64,000 nt of DNA from an uncultured Lachnospiraceae bacterium (GCA_910587935.1 CAJUNP010000001.1:1-64000), one strand, 5' to 3'. Shown: positions 1 to 8,695, counted from the stretch's first letter. Notes: generated from the sequence alone by a model not told the origin. Numbers and translations are program-made.

Positions 1-1
1 A

Positions 2-49
2 CTTTCTCTTGAAGAAGTAAAACAACTGAAAGCTGATAGAAGTGCATAG
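2..49 (+). CDS. C-terminal end of an unidentified protein (cut by window start)
   Basis: An open frame runs from base 2 to a TAG at 47-49 and encodes a 15-residue tail reading LSLEEVKQLKADRSA. A likely terminator hairpin follows at 64-99, which supports a genuine gene end. The tail is too short to assign to a family. Confidence 0.4.
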   Translation, partial: LSLEEVKQLKADRSA

Positions 50-63
50 ACAAAACTGTAGGC

Positions 64-99
64 CGGGAATCTAAAGACAGGTTCCCGTCTATAATTTTT
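64..99 (+). terminator. Rho-independent terminator after the truncated first gene
   Basis: The arms CGGGAA (64-69) and TTCCCG (82-87) form a perfect 6-bp stem, with an extra CT/AG pair inside. The T-rich stretch ATAATTTTT (91-99) follows. Placement 15 bases after the stop codon at 47-49 fits a terminator for that gene. Confidence 0.55.
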
Positions 100-146
100 A
101 TAATTATACAAGACACTATTAATAAAAATGTGAATTTGTCAAAAAA

Positions 147-374
147 TTATTTTGTTTTAATGGGCATGTATACCTGAGACATAATTTTATTATCGGGTTC
201 ATCCGCATTTTTGACTTGTGTATCCAAGACAGCTTTCATTAGTGTCATGCAAAACTTCATGCCAGCATCTTCAGAAATTATGTTTTTCAAATAAATATCA
301 TTTTGATTATAGACCTCAGGAAAATTTATTGAAAAGTATGTCATTTTTTCTTTCTTAACTTCCCAAATTCGCAA
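147..374 (-). CDS. Small hypothetical protein, doubtful
   Basis: A 75-codon frame starts at a TTG; an internal ATG at base 344 gives 65 residues starting MTYFSINFPEV. No family is recognised and no membrane segment or strong motif is seen. The upstream sequence is A-rich but lacks a good GGAGG box. Composition is protein-like, with mixed charged and hydrophobic residues. It is the only candidate gene in an otherwise gene-free 500-base stretch, and it could be a gene remnant or chance. Confidence 0.25.
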   Translation of the reverse strand: MRIWEVKKEKMTYFSINFPEVYNQNDIYLKNIISEDAGMKFCMTLMKAVLDTQVKNADEPDNKIMSQVYMPIKTK

Positions 375-386
375 GGTATAAAGAAA

Positions 387-416
387 CCCCGGCGATACTG
401 TTGGGGGGATTTTTTA
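387..416 (+). terminator. Possible terminator or attenuator hairpin upstream of rfbD
   Basis: CCCCGGC (387-393) can pair with GTTGGGG (400-406, using two G-T pairs) around a GATACT loop, and GGATTTTTT follows. It reads like a + strand terminator, but no + strand gene ends nearby except the one at base 49. It may isolate the rfbD promoter from upstream transcription. Confidence 0.35.
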
Positions 417-510
417 TAAGGTACAAAATTTTTAGTTCTGGATGAGGGATTAGTTTTAACAGGGGGAAGTAGAGGTAATTAATTTTTAGAAAGTTGCAAA
501 CCAAAAAGCA

Positions 511-539
511 TTGCATAATCCATTACCGCGCGATAAAAT
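511..539 (+). promoter_or_regulatory. Promoter of rfbD
   Basis: TTGCAT (511-516), a 17-base spacer and TAAAAT (534-539) make a good sigma-A-type promoter 37 bases before the rfbD start. The ribosome binding site GGAGGA lies at 565-570. Confidence 0.55.
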
Positions 540-576
540 AATAAAGTCACGTTGAAGACGATATGGAGGAATTAGA

Positions 577-1419
577 ATGAAAAAGATTTTGATAACCGGC
601 TGTAACGGGCAATTAGGACGTGCCCTGAATTGCAGGTTCGCGGACCGTTCCGGTCTGGAACTTGTAAATACGGATGTGGAACAGCTGGACATTACAAAAA
701 TTGACAAAGTCATGGAACTGGCAGAGCAGGTCAAACCTTATGCAATTATTAACTGTGCGGCCCATACCGGAGTTGACGCCTGTGAGACGCAGACCGATCT
801 TGCATATCGGATTAATGCGGTGGGAGCCAGGAATCTGAGTATTGCGGCGGAAAGATACGGAGCCAGGATGGTGCAGATTTCCACGGATTACATTTTTTCC
901 GGAGACGCGCAGCGGCCCTATACGGAGTTCGACGCGCCGGGGCCGGGAGGCATTTACGGATTAACCAAACTTGCCGGTGAGAATTTTGTAAAGGAATTTT
1001 GCAGGAATTATTTCATCTTAAGGACCGCATGGCTGTACGGAGACGGGAAAAATTTCGTAAAAACAATGCTGCGTCTGTCCGGGGATAATGATACGGTCCG
1101 GGTGGTAGGAGACCAGTTCGGAACCCCTACCAGTGCGACGGAACTGGCCGGACTGATAGACTGTCTGCTTCTTACGGATAATTACGGAGTATTTCACGCG
1201 ACCTGTGAAGGAGAATGTTCCTGGGCGGATTTTGCGGAAGAGATTTTCCGGCTGGCAGGTAAACGCACACGGGTTGAACGCATAACAACGGAAGAATTCG
1301 GAGCGCCGGCTCCAAGACCTGCATATTCCGTTCTGGATAATTATATGCTCCGCCTGACTTCGGATTTTCGGTTTGCTCCCTGGCAGGATGCCATTGCCGA
1401 ATATATAAAGGAAATGTAA
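577..1419 (+). CDS. rfbD: dTDP-4-dehydrorhamnose reductase (RmlD/RfbD)
   Basis: Catalyses the last step of dTDP-L-rhamnose synthesis: NAD(P)H-dependent reduction of dTDP-4-dehydro-L-rhamnose in the cytoplasm. The 280-residue length is normal for the family. The N-terminal Rossmann motif TGCNGQLG covers residues 7-14, STDY lies at about 102-105, and the catalytic YxxxK is Tyr127/Lys131 (YGLTK). The ATG at 577 follows GGAGGA with ideal spacing. rmlA, rmlB and rmlC are not in the window, so the earlier steps must be encoded elsewhere, possibly upstream. The gene converges with the minus-strand yuiD-like gene with only one base between them and no obvious terminator. Confidence 0.93.
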   Translation: MKKILITGCNGQLGRALNCRFADRSGLELVNTDVEQLDITKIDKVMELAEQVKPYAIINCAAHTGVDACETQTDLAYRINAVGARNLSIAAERYGARMVQISTDYIFSGDAQRPYTEFDAPGPGGIYGLTKLAGENFVKEFCRNYFILRTAWLYGDGKNFVKTMLRLSGDNDTVRVVGDQFGTPTSATELAGLIDCLLLTDNYGVFHATCEGECSWADFAEEIFRLAGKRTRVERITTEEFGAPAPRPAYSVLDNYMLRLTSDFRFAPWQDAIAEYIKEM

Positions 1420-1420
1420 A

Positions 1421-1873
1421 TTACAGATTTATGATCAGAGCGGTCAGAATCCCCAGAACTGCGCCGATCAGAACCTGTAAAGGCGTATGTCCTACAAATT
1501 CTTTTAACTTGTCCTGCGCCGGCATATCGCTCCCCATGTCTTCGAAAAGTTTCATCATTTCGTTTAAGACCCGGGCCTGAATGCCGGTTTCGCGGCGGAC
1601 TCCCATGGCGTCATGCATAACAATGATTGCAACGACCAGAGAAATGGCAAACGCCGCGCTGTCCGGTCCCTGCTGAATGGCGACGGATGTGGCAAGGGCA
1701 CAGACCGTAGAAGAATGGGAACTGGGCATACCCCCGCTTCCCACAAGCCTTTCCGCAACGAATTTTCTGGTAAAAAACAAATGAATCAAAGTTTTAAGAA
1801 TCTGTGCAATAAACCAGCCGAGAACGGCGGATACAAGAACCGTATTATGCGTAAGAGCATCAAAAAAATTCAT
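1421..1873 (-). CDS. YuiD-like DUF212 membrane protein (PAP2-related)
   Basis: This 150-residue protein matches the DUF212/YuiD family, often described as acid phosphatase / vanadium haloperoxidase-related. Family hallmarks are visible: GSGGMPSSHSS around residues 46-56, MHDAMGVRRETG in the middle, and hydrophobic segments at both ends and around residues 70-90. No reaction has been firmly established for the family. A minus-strand promoter lies at 1948-1976. The gene is oriented like the AraC gene upstream and opposite to the polysaccharide genes, so it is probably a housekeeping neighbour rather than part of the locus. Confidence 0.85.
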   Translation of the reverse strand: MNFFDALTHNTVLVSAVLGWFIAQILKTLIHLFFTRKFVAERLVGSGGMPSSHSSTVCALATSVAIQQGPDSAAFAISLVVAIIVMHDAMGVRRETGIQARVLNEMMKLFEDMGSDMPAQDKLKEFVGHTPLQVLIGAVLGILTALIINL

Positions 1874-1947
1874 GATTTCACTACTTTCTGTTAAAATTTA
1901 TCTTTCCGTAAAATTCCCACCTGCCGGCAATCGGACCCGACTTAATA

Positions 1948-1976
1948 AGTATAGTTGATTTTGCCGGGAAAAACAA
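1948..1976 (-). promoter_or_regulatory. Promoter of the yuiD-like gene
   Basis: On the minus strand TTGTTT (bases 1976-1971), a 17-base spacer and TATACT (1953-1948) form a good promoter about 75 bases before the yuiD-like ATG. It lies in the 134-base gap after the AraC gene, which suggests separate transcription of the two minus-strand genes. Confidence 0.5.
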
Positions 1977-2007
1977 GGAAAGATTCAGGTGGTCCGTACA
2001 CGGTTTT

Positions 2008-2856
2008 TCAAGATGCCTGCCATAGCTTACGATATTTCGCCGGCGTAATTTTTTCTTCCTTTTTAAATACCTTGATGAAATATCCGCCGTCTGCAAAACC
2101 GCAGCGAGCGGCAATTTCATCGATGGATAGATCTGAGAACCGCAGCAGGGATTTTGCCTGCGAGATACGTTGTTTTAAAATATATTCTCCGATTGTGGTT
2201 CCAAAAATTCGTTTAAACTCTCTGGCAAGATGAAATTTGCTGATAAAAAAATTTCCCGCCAGCGTTTCCAGTTCCAGTTTTTCTGCATAATGCTGATCCA
2301 GGTATTCACGGATTTTCAAAAATTTTTCCGGAGCATGCAAAGGAATTAAATTGTTTTTGTCATTTTCCAGATAAATAGAGGTAATAATATCTGTCAGATA
2401 GTTATGGCTGACCAGTTCGCTTAAAGAATCCCTGCGGCTCTGTTCACGGTAAAGAAGCGTAAGCGTATTGGTAAAAGGATATGAATTACCGGGACGAAAC
2501 AAAAAAGGATTTCCGCGGTTCATGTAATTTTCATAGAGAGCGGAAGCTTCTTTTCCCCAGAAATGCACCCACATCAGAGACCAGGAAAGCTCCGCGCTGC
2601 TTTCATGGGAGTATGGCCGACTGCAGTCGAGCCAAACGCAGTCGCCCGTATGAAGCGGGTAGATGCTTCCTTCACAGGTGATGCTTCCTTCTCCTTCCAG
2701 CACGATAAAAAAAAGCAGGGAGTTCAGATTTTCCCGGCGGCTGGTGTGGGGAATCAGACTTTTCAGCGTACCGATTTCCTGCACATACAGATAGTGCTCT
2801 TTTGCAAAGGAAGAAACCGTAGGAAGAATCCGGTTGGAATAAGTGGTAGAAGTCAT
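2008..2856 (-). CDS. AraC-family transcriptional regulator with N-terminal cupin
   Basis: The protein has 282 residues. The N-terminal half resembles an AraC ligand-binding cupin (GEGSITCEGSIYPLHTGDC, roughly residues 55-73). The C-terminal ~100 residues carry the two helix-turn-helix motifs of AraC/XylS: LETLAGNFFISKFHLAREFK and IDEIAARCGFADGGYFIKVF. Such regulators often sense a sugar and act on a neighbouring promoter. It is divergent from gmd and shares a 143-base intergenic region containing two near-identical direct repeats (2875-2890 and 2951-2966), plausible binding sites. GGAGGA precedes the ATG. Control of gmd is inferred from position; the ligand is unknown. Confidence 0.88.
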   Translation of the reverse strand: MTSTTYSNRILPTVSSFAKEHYLYVQEIGTLKSLIPHTSRRENLNSLLFFIVLEGEGSITCEGSIYPLHTGDCVWLDCSRPYSHESSAELSWSLMWVHFWGKEASALYENYMNRGNPFLFRPGNSYPFTNTLTLLYREQSRRDSLSELVSHNYLTDIITSIYLENDKNNLIPLHAPEKFLKIREYLDQHYAEKLELETLAGNFFISKFHLAREFKRIFGTTIGEYILKQRISQAKSLLRFSDLSIDEIAARCGFADGGYFIKVFKKEEKITPAKYRKLWQAS

Positions 2857-2912
2857 TACAATCCTCCGAAATTAAATAGCAATATATTACTCTTTTTCCG
2901 CAATAGTTAAAG

Positions 2913-2941
2913 TTGTTATGCACATTATACAGTAGTATACT
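2913..2941 (+). promoter_or_regulatory. Promoter of the gmd operon
   Basis: TTGTTA (2913-2918), 17 bases and TATACT (2936-2941). The predicted transcription start falls just before the second direct repeat, so a protein bound there would be placed to block transcription. The promoter overlaps the predicted divergent AraC promoter. Confidence 0.5.
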
Positions 2942-2952
2942 GACAAAAGAAA
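2924..2952 (-). promoter_or_regulatory. Predicted promoter of the AraC gene
   Basis: Read on the minus strand: TTTCTT (2952-2947), 17 bases and a perfect TATAAT (2929-2924). The -35 box is weak, as is common for activated or autoregulated promoters. It overlaps the gmd promoter on the other strand. Confidence 0.35.
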
Positions 2953-2999
2953 TAGCAAAATATTACCAAATTAATTAAAAAACAGAAGGTGAGAAAGAT

Positions 3000-4070
3000 A
3001 TGAAAAACGTAGCGTTAATTACCGGCATTACCGGACAGGACGGTTCCTATCTGGCGGAGTTCCTGTTGGAAAAAGGATATGAGGTTCACGGACTGGTGCG
3101 CAGGCACAGTATTTCTAATACGGCAAGAATTGACCACATTCTTGCATCTACGTACAACGGTATAAAATTTTTTCTGCATTATGCGGATATGACAGATTCC
3201 AGTAATCTGATGCGTCTTATTGCGGAGATCAAACCCACGGAGGTATATAACCTGGCGGCCCAGTCCCATGTGGGAATATCCTTTGAAGTGCCGGAATATA
3301 CGGCGGAAGCGACAGGGATCAGCACCTTAAAGCTGCTGGAGGCAATTCGTGTAAACGGAGGAAACTGCCGTTTTTATCAGGCTTCCACATCGGAATTGTT
3401 CGGCGGACTTCCGGAAACGGCTCCCCAGAGCGAGACGACGCCCTTTTATCCCAAAAGTCCTTACGGCGCCGCGAAGCTTTATTCCTATTGGATTACCGTA
3501 AATTACAGAGAATCCTACAACATGTTTACGTGCAATGGAATTCTTTTTAACCACGAATCTCCCAGACGGGGAGAAAATTTTGTTACCCGTAAAATTTCAC
3601 TTGCTCTTGCCGCGATCGTATCAGGACGGCAGGAGAAACTGTCTTTGGGTAATATGAACGCAAAGAGAGATTGGGGATTTGCCGGCGATTATGTAAGAGG
3701 AATGTGGCTGATGCTCCAACAGGATAAGCCCGGCGATTATGTGCTTGCCACAAACGAAACGCATACGGTAAGAGAGTTCGTGGAAGCTGCGTTTTCGGAG
3801 CTTGGAATCAATATACGGTGGGAAGGCACGGGAGTAAATGAAAAAGGCTTCGATGCCGAAACAGGACGGCTTTTGGTTGACGTAAACCCTGAATTTTACC
3901 GTCCTGCGGAAGTGGAATTTTTATGGGGCAACGCGGCGAAAGCGGAAAAGGAACTGGGATGGAAGCGGGAAATTGATTTCCGGGGCCTGGTGGCAATGAT
4001 GGTCGAAGAGGACATGAAAAATATTGCCGGAATGAGCTGCGGGGAATATAAAGCGTCCCGCCATAAATAA
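3000..4070 (+). CDS. gmd: GDP-mannose 4,6-dehydratase
   Basis: Converts GDP-D-mannose to GDP-4-dehydro-6-deoxy-D-mannose, the first committed step to GDP-L-fucose. The 356-residue length is typical. TGITGQDGSYL at residues 8-18 is the NADP-binding signature of Gmd. STSELFG (about 129-135) and Tyr155/Lys159 of YGAAK form the active site, and FNHESPRRGENFVTRKI is diagnostic for the family. It is first of an operon with fcl and manC, which together give a route from mannose-1-phosphate to GDP-fucose. Confidence 0.96.
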   Translation: MKNVALITGITGQDGSYLAEFLLEKGYEVHGLVRRHSISNTARIDHILASTYNGIKFFLHYADMTDSSNLMRLIAEIKPTEVYNLAAQSHVGISFEVPEYTAEATGISTLKLLEAIRVNGGNCRFYQASTSELFGGLPETAPQSETTPFYPKSPYGAAKLYSYWITVNYRESYNMFTCNGILFNHESPRRGENFVTRKISLALAAIVSGRQEKLSLGNMNAKRDWGFAGDYVRGMWLMLQQDKPGDYVLATNETHTVREFVEAAFSELGINIRWEGTGVNEKGFDAETGRLLVDVNPEFYRPAEVEFLWGNAAKAEKELGWKREIDFRGLVAMMVEEDMKNIAGMSCGEYKASRHK

Positions 4071-4097
4071 AAAACAGAATGCAAGAGGGAACCAAAT

Positions 4098-5048
4098 ATG
4101 AGTAGAATAGAAAAAACAGATAAAATTTATGTGGCGGGGCACAGAGGGCTGGTAGGAAGCGCAATTGTCCGTTCCCTGCGGGGAAAAGGATATACCCATA
4201 TCATCGGCCGTACGCACAGAGAACTGGATCTGACAGACCAGAGCGCCGTGCAGCGTTTCTTTCAGGAGGAAAGACCGGACGTCGTGGTCCTGGCGGCGGC
4301 AAAGGTAGGCGGTATCAACGCAAACAATTCGACGCCTGCAGATTTTGCCTGCGAAAATCTGCAGATTCAGTGCAACGTAATCAAATGCGCACATGATTAT
4401 AAAGTCAAAAAGTTATTGTTTTTGGGAAGCACCTGTATTTATCCCAAAATGGCTCCCCAGCCGATTCCGGAGAACGCTCTTTTGACCGGGCCGCTGGAGG
4501 TTACTAACGAGGCGTATGCCATTGCCAAAATTGCGGGGCTGGAGATGTGCAAATTTTTCAAACGCCAGTATGGGGATGATTTTATCAGCTGTATGCCTAC
4601 CAATCTATACGGTCCCCATGATAATTATGATTTAAATAATTCCCACGTAATGCCGGCTATGATCCGGAAATTCCATGAAGCCAGAATGAACCTGGCGCCC
4701 ACGGTGGAATTGTGGGGGACGGGAACGCCCCTGCGGGAATTTTTATATGTAGACGATATGGCCGACGCCTGTGTATTTCTTCTGGAGAACTACGACGGGG
4801 AAGAGCACGTGAATATCGGAACCGGCGAAGAAGTAAGCATTAAAGAACTTGCCCTGGCAGTGCAGGAAGCCGTAGGATATACAGGTAAAATTATCTGGAA
4901 TGCAAGCATGCCGGACGGGACGCCAAGGAAGCTTACGGACGTGACAAAGCTTCATAAGCTTGGATGGCGTCACAGGGTAGAACTGAAAGAAGGCATACGG
5001 CTGGCATACGACTGGTTTAAAGATAATGTGGAGAATGCGAGATTATGA
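4098..5048 (+). CDS. fcl: GDP-L-fucose synthase
   Basis: The bifunctional 3,5-epimerase/4-reductase makes GDP-L-fucose from the Gmd product. It has 316 residues with GHRGLVG at 14-20, STCIYP at about 111-116 (including the cysteine implicated in epimerisation) and catalytic Tyr140/Lys144 in YAIAK. It lies 27 bases after gmd and overlaps manC by four bases (ATGA), so translation is probably coupled. No recognisable GT10 or GT11 fucosyltransferase is seen, so the fucose acceptor enzyme must be one of the general GT2/GT4 genes or lie elsewhere. Confidence 0.95.
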   Translation: MSRIEKTDKIYVAGHRGLVGSAIVRSLRGKGYTHIIGRTHRELDLTDQSAVQRFFQEERPDVVVLAAAKVGGINANNSTPADFACENLQIQCNVIKCAHDYKVKKLLFLGSTCIYPKMAPQPIPENALLTGPLEVTNEAYAIAKIAGLEMCKFFKRQYGDDFISCMPTNLYGPHDNYDLNNSHVMPAMIRKFHEARMNLAPTVELWGTGTPLREFLYVDDMADACVFLLENYDGEEHVNIGTGEEVSIKELALAVQEAVGYTGKIIWNASMPDGTPRKLTDVTKLHKLGWRHRVELKEGIRLAYDWFKDNVENARL

Positions 5049-6112
5049 AAACGTACGGCGTTATTATGGCTGGAGGCGGGGGAACCCGCTTCTGGCCCTT
5101 AAGCAGAAAAGAACTGCCCAAGCAGTTTTTAAATCTGACGGGAAAAGATATCATGGTCAATGAGACCTTCGATCGGCTGACGCGGTTTGTGTCCCCGGAG
5201 AATGTGTTTGTTGTTACCAACCAGATACATTCTGTACTGACGCAAGAACGTATGGCGGGCAGAATTCAAAAGGATCATATCCTTTCGGAGCCTGCGGCGC
5301 GTAATACCGCGGCCTGTATTGGTTATGCGGCCATGGAGATCGTTAAAAAATATGAAGACGGGATTATGTGTATTCTTGCATCCGATCATTTTATCGGGGA
5401 TGAAGATACGTATGTATCCGTAATGCGGGAGGCGGTACGTACGGCGGAAGATACGGACGCTCTTGTGACGGTGGGAATACGTCCTGTATTTCCGTCTACC
5501 GGATACGGATATATCCGTAATACAAAAATAGAAGGCAAACGTTACCGCAGGGTAGAAGAATTTGTTGAAAAACCGGATCTGGAAACGGCCAGAGCTTATC
5601 TTGAAGATGGAAGATATGCATGGAACAGCGGTATGTTCGTCTGGAAAGCGTCTACGATCCTGTCCTGGTTTGAAAAACTGCTTCCGGATATTTACGCCTG
5701 CCTTGTCAGAATCGGTGAAGCTATGAATACGCCCCAAGAGACCGATGAGATCAAAAGCGTGTATCCTGTGATTCCCAAAATTTCCATAGACTACGGGATT
5801 ATGGAACGCGCCGACAAGGTGCTGATGCTGGAGGGGGATTTCGGATGGAACGATATAGGAAGCTATGATACTTTGCCGGCGCTTTTAAAAGCGGACGAAG
5901 CCGGAAACGTATGCAGCGGGGAGCATCTGCTGCTTGATTCCTCGAATTGTATCTGTTATGCTAAGGACAGGCTGATCGCGGCGGTCGGAATCGAAGGTCT
6001 TGTGGTGGCGGAGACGCAGGATGCGGTGCTGGTCTGTCCAAGAGACCGGGTACAGGAAGTGAAAAAGATTGTAGAGCAGCTTGAAAGAGACGGCAGAGAA
6101 CGGTATCTGTAG
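5045..6112 (+). CDS. manC: Mannose-1-phosphate guanylyltransferase
   Basis: Forms GDP-mannose from GTP and mannose-1-phosphate, feeding Gmd. The 355-residue protein has the nucleotidyltransferase signature GGGGTRFWPLSRKELPKQ at about residues 10-27 and the FVEKP motif near residue 175. The length corresponds to a stand-alone transferase without the C-terminal phosphomannose isomerase domain of the longer bifunctional type. Its start overlaps the end of fcl. Confidence 0.93.
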   Translation: MKTYGVIMAGGGGTRFWPLSRKELPKQFLNLTGKDIMVNETFDRLTRFVSPENVFVVTNQIHSVLTQERMAGRIQKDHILSEPAARNTAACIGYAAMEIVKKYEDGIMCILASDHFIGDEDTYVSVMREAVRTAEDTDALVTVGIRPVFPSTGYGYIRNTKIEGKRYRRVEEFVEKPDLETARAYLEDGRYAWNSGMFVWKASTILSWFEKLLPDIYACLVRIGEAMNTPQETDEIKSVYPVIPKISIDYGIMERADKVLMLEGDFGWNDIGSYDTLPALLKADEAGNVCSGEHLLLDSSNCICYAKDRLIAAVGIEGLVVAETQDAVLVCPRDRVQEVKKIVEQLERDGRERYL

Positions 6113-6137
6113 CTGCCGGTAAAGAGGAGAGCCAGAT

Positions 6138-7067
6138 ATGGGTTTATTGAGCGTGATTGTTCCCTGCTATAATGAAGCGGAGAATGTCCCCTGTTTTTAT
6201 AAAGAGATTATGAAACATTCCGCCTTTTTTGAGAAGGAAAATATAGAGTTGGAAATTTTATATATCGACGACGGATCGGCAGACGGCACCGTGCCGGCAG
6301 TAAAAGCGCTGCGGGAAGAAGACGGCAGAGTGCATCTTATTTCATTTTCCCGTAATTTTGGAAAAGAAGCGGCTCTTTTTGCGGGACTTGAAAAATCAAA
6401 AGGCGACTATGTGGTAGTGATGGATGCGGATCTGCAGGACCCTCCGGATTTGCTTCCCGAGATGATCGGGTACTTAAAAGAAGGTTACGATTCCGTGGCA
6501 ACCCGCCGGGTGAACCGGAAGGGAGAACCCATGATCCGTTCCTTTTTTGCACGCCGGTTTTATCGGTTAATGCGAAAAATATCCAAAACCGAAATCGTAG
6601 ACGGCGCCAGGGATTACCGGATGATGACAAGACAGATGGTCGATGCGGTTTTATCCATGCGGGAGTATAACCGGTTTACGAAAGGCATTTTCGGCTGGGT
6701 GGGGTTTCGGACAAAGTGGCTGGAATTTGAGAATGTGGAACGGGTCAGGGGAGAGACAAAATGGAGCTTTTGGGGACTTTTGCTCTATTCTTTGGAAGGA
6801 ATTACCGCTTTTTCAACGATTCCGCTGTCCATTGCGGCAATTATGGGAGTTCTCTTTTGCTTTCTGGCATTTTTGCTGATTATATTTATTGTGGTCAGAA
6901 CCGCCATTTTTGGCGATCCGGTTTCGGGCTGGCCGTCCATGGTGTGTATTATCTCTCTGATCAGCGGAGTACAGTTGTTTTGCCTGGGAATTGTGGGACA
7001 GTATCTTGCCAAGACTTATCTTGAAGTTAAGAAACGTCCGATTTATGTGATAAAGGAAGAGTTATAA
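6138..7067 (+). CDS. Polyprenyl-phosphate glycosyltransferase, GtrB/DPM1-like (GT2)
   Basis: A 309-residue GT2 enzyme of the bactoprenol glucosyltransferase type. The catalytic domain has VPCYNEAENV near the start, DDGSADGT, FSRNFGKEAALFAGL and the acidic motif MDADLQDPP. Two membrane helices follow at about residues 230-300. Such enzymes move a sugar from a nucleotide donor to undecaprenyl phosphate on the inner leaflet, producing a donor for GT-C transferases outside. The neighbouring large membrane protein at 7077 is the natural candidate partner. This is one of four such enzymes in the window; which sugar it uses cannot be read from the sequence. Confidence 0.85.
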   Translation: MGLLSVIVPCYNEAENVPCFYKEIMKHSAFFEKENIELEILYIDDGSADGTVPAVKALREEDGRVHLISFSRNFGKEAALFAGLEKSKGDYVVVMDADLQDPPDLLPEMIGYLKEGYDSVATRRVNRKGEPMIRSFFARRFYRLMRKISKTEIVDGARDYRMMTRQMVDAVLSMREYNRFTKGIFGWVGFRTKWLEFENVERVRGETKWSFWGLLLYSLEGITAFSTIPLSIAAIMGVLFCFLAFLLIIFIVVRTAIFGDPVSGWPSMVCIISLISGVQLFCLGIVGQYLAKTYLEVKKRPIYVIKEEL

Positions 7068-7076
7068 AACCGGCTT

Positions 7077-8675
7077 ATGAAAAGACTGACGGAATACTTG
7101 AATAACGGTAAAAGGAAAAACGTACTTGTTCTTATAATAATTTTTCTGCCTCTGCTGCAGGCAGGGATCATTGCCTTATATTGTATGGCGGCGTATAAAA
7201 GCGCGCTTCCCGTACCCCAGTGGAACGATGAAGGAGCTTATTATACGCTTATTAAAACATGGCTTGCGACGGGACAGCCTCTGGGGTATTGGGGATTTGA
7301 CGGCGGACATGCGATTCTTGGCACCGGCAGCGCGTGGAGTCCGGCGATTCTGTTTCCCTATGCCGTATTCGGTATGATGTTCGGCTGGCATTACAGTTCC
7401 GTATTTTATGCCAATCTGCTGTTTCTGACGTTGGCTCAGGTTTTATTTTTATTGTTGGTGAAGCCGGAACGGAAAATGCAGTTCAGAATGTTTTTACTGC
7501 AGGCAGTCTCGTCCATCGTGCTGTTATATTCCGTAACGCTGATGTCTGAGCTGTTACGTTTTTCTCTTGCCATCATTCTGGCGGGGATGATCTACAGGCT
7601 GTATTTCGGAAAATGCGGTCCTGTATTTCGTTTTGTGATAATGCCTCTGTTTTTACTGGCTGCAATTCAAATCTATATTTTCTTTGTGTTCGCCGTGCCC
7701 CTGTACGTGTTTGGCGCCATGAAAGACTGCAAGTCCGCAACCTGGTGGAAAAAGGCGCTTGTTTCTCTGACGGCTCTGCTGTTTGCGGGCGGCGCAAGCT
7801 ACTACCTGCTTCATTTGATTTCAAGCAACTATAATATATATAAAACGGAAAATCTTTTAAAGGCTCTGCAGAGTTTTGATATCATGGCAGTTTTCCGGGC
7901 GGTTTTGTCCATGGTCAAAGAAGGACTGGCGGGATTTGCCGGGTGCTTTCTGTCCCATATGGGACACGGCCTGTTCCAGTGGTTTGTTCCCTTTTTGATT
8001 GTGCTGCTGTTTCTGCCGTTCGGAGTTTTGTGTGCGGACGGATGGAAAATGCGGAACAAAAAACAGGATTTCTGGGATCGGGATCATATTCTGTGCGCCC
8101 AGGGCGTATTTGGAGCGGCTTTGTTTCTGGGGGCGTTTATCACCGTATACTCCCTGGAACCGTTTACGTTTTTTCGGAGTATGGGCATTGTGGTTCTGTT
8201 TACGATGTATCTTTTAATGATGACTGAGCGTAAACGGCTGTTTTCCGTTTTGCTTTTGTTTTATGGGGCGGGAATGATTTTTCTGCCGGCCAATCTGAAA
8301 GACTTCACGAAGGAGCGTTATCCCGGTCAGGAGACGGTTCGGGAGTGGAGGGAGCTGGAAACGGAGCTGGAAGCGCAGATTACCCTGCGGGCGGATGGGG
8401 ACCCATGGAAGAATACGGTTGTTTTGTATACGCTGGAGCCTAAGGTTCTTGCCGCTATGCCGGCGGGAAGCGGAGTGAATATGATGCTTTATTCGGATGA
8501 GATTCCCGAAAAAGCGGAGTATCTGTTTTTCTCAAAAGAGAGTGTCAGGAGGCGTTCCGACTGGCTAGAGCATGACTATGCAAAAATCAGGCATGAACAT
8601 CAAGATCTGTTAATGGAAAAATATCAGGCGGTCTGGGAAAGTGAAAAATATATATTATATAAAAAAATAGGCTGA
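7077..8675 (+). CDS. Large multi-pass membrane protein, putative GT-C glycosyltransferase
   Basis: A 532-residue protein with around ten hydrophobic segments up to about residue 400 and a soluble C-terminal tail of about 120 residues. After the first membrane helix comes PVPQWNDEGAYYTLI (about residues 42-56), an acidic motif in the first external loop, as in GT-C enzymes where an Asp/Glu there is catalytic. It sits directly after a GtrB-like gene, which suggests it uses the polyprenyl-phosphate sugar made by that enzyme. No named family is assigned with certainty. It ends the gmd operon; no clear terminator follows. Confidence 0.6.
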   Translation: MKRLTEYLNNGKRKNVLVLIIIFLPLLQAGIIALYCMAAYKSALPVPQWNDEGAYYTLIKTWLATGQPLGYWGFDGGHAILGTGSAWSPAILFPYAVFGMMFGWHYSSVFYANLLFLTLAQVLFLLLVKPERKMQFRMFLLQAVSSIVLLYSVTLMSELLRFSLAIILAGMIYRLYFGKCGPVFRFVIMPLFLLAAIQIYIFFVFAVPLYVFGAMKDCKSATWWKKALVSLTALLFAGGASYYLLHLISSNYNIYKTENLLKALQSFDIMAVFRAVLSMVKEGLAGFAGCFLSHMGHGLFQWFVPFLIVLLFLPFGVLCADGWKMRNKKQDFWDRDHILCAQGVFGAALFLGAFITVYSLEPFTFFRSMGIVVLFTMYLLMMTERKRLFSVLLLFYGAGMIFLPANLKDFTKERYPGQETVREWRELETELEAQITLRADGDPWKNTVVLYTLEPKVLAAMPAGSGVNMMLYSDEIPEKAEYLFFSKESVRRRSDWLEHDYAKIRHEHQDLLMEKYQAVWESEKYILYKKIG

Positions 8676-8695
8676 AAATGCGATAAATAACACTT

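Larger units (their letters stand above)
2875..2966. repeat. Direct repeat pair in the araC-gmd intergenic region (candidate operator)
   Basis: AATAGCAATATATTAC (2875-2890) and AATAGCAAAATATTAC (2951-2966) match at 15 of 16 positions in the same orientation, with starts 76 bases apart. One copy lies in the presumed leader of the AraC gene and the other just downstream of the gmd -10 box. AraC-family proteins typically bind direct repeats, so these are the best candidates for the regulator's sites. Confidence 0.5.
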
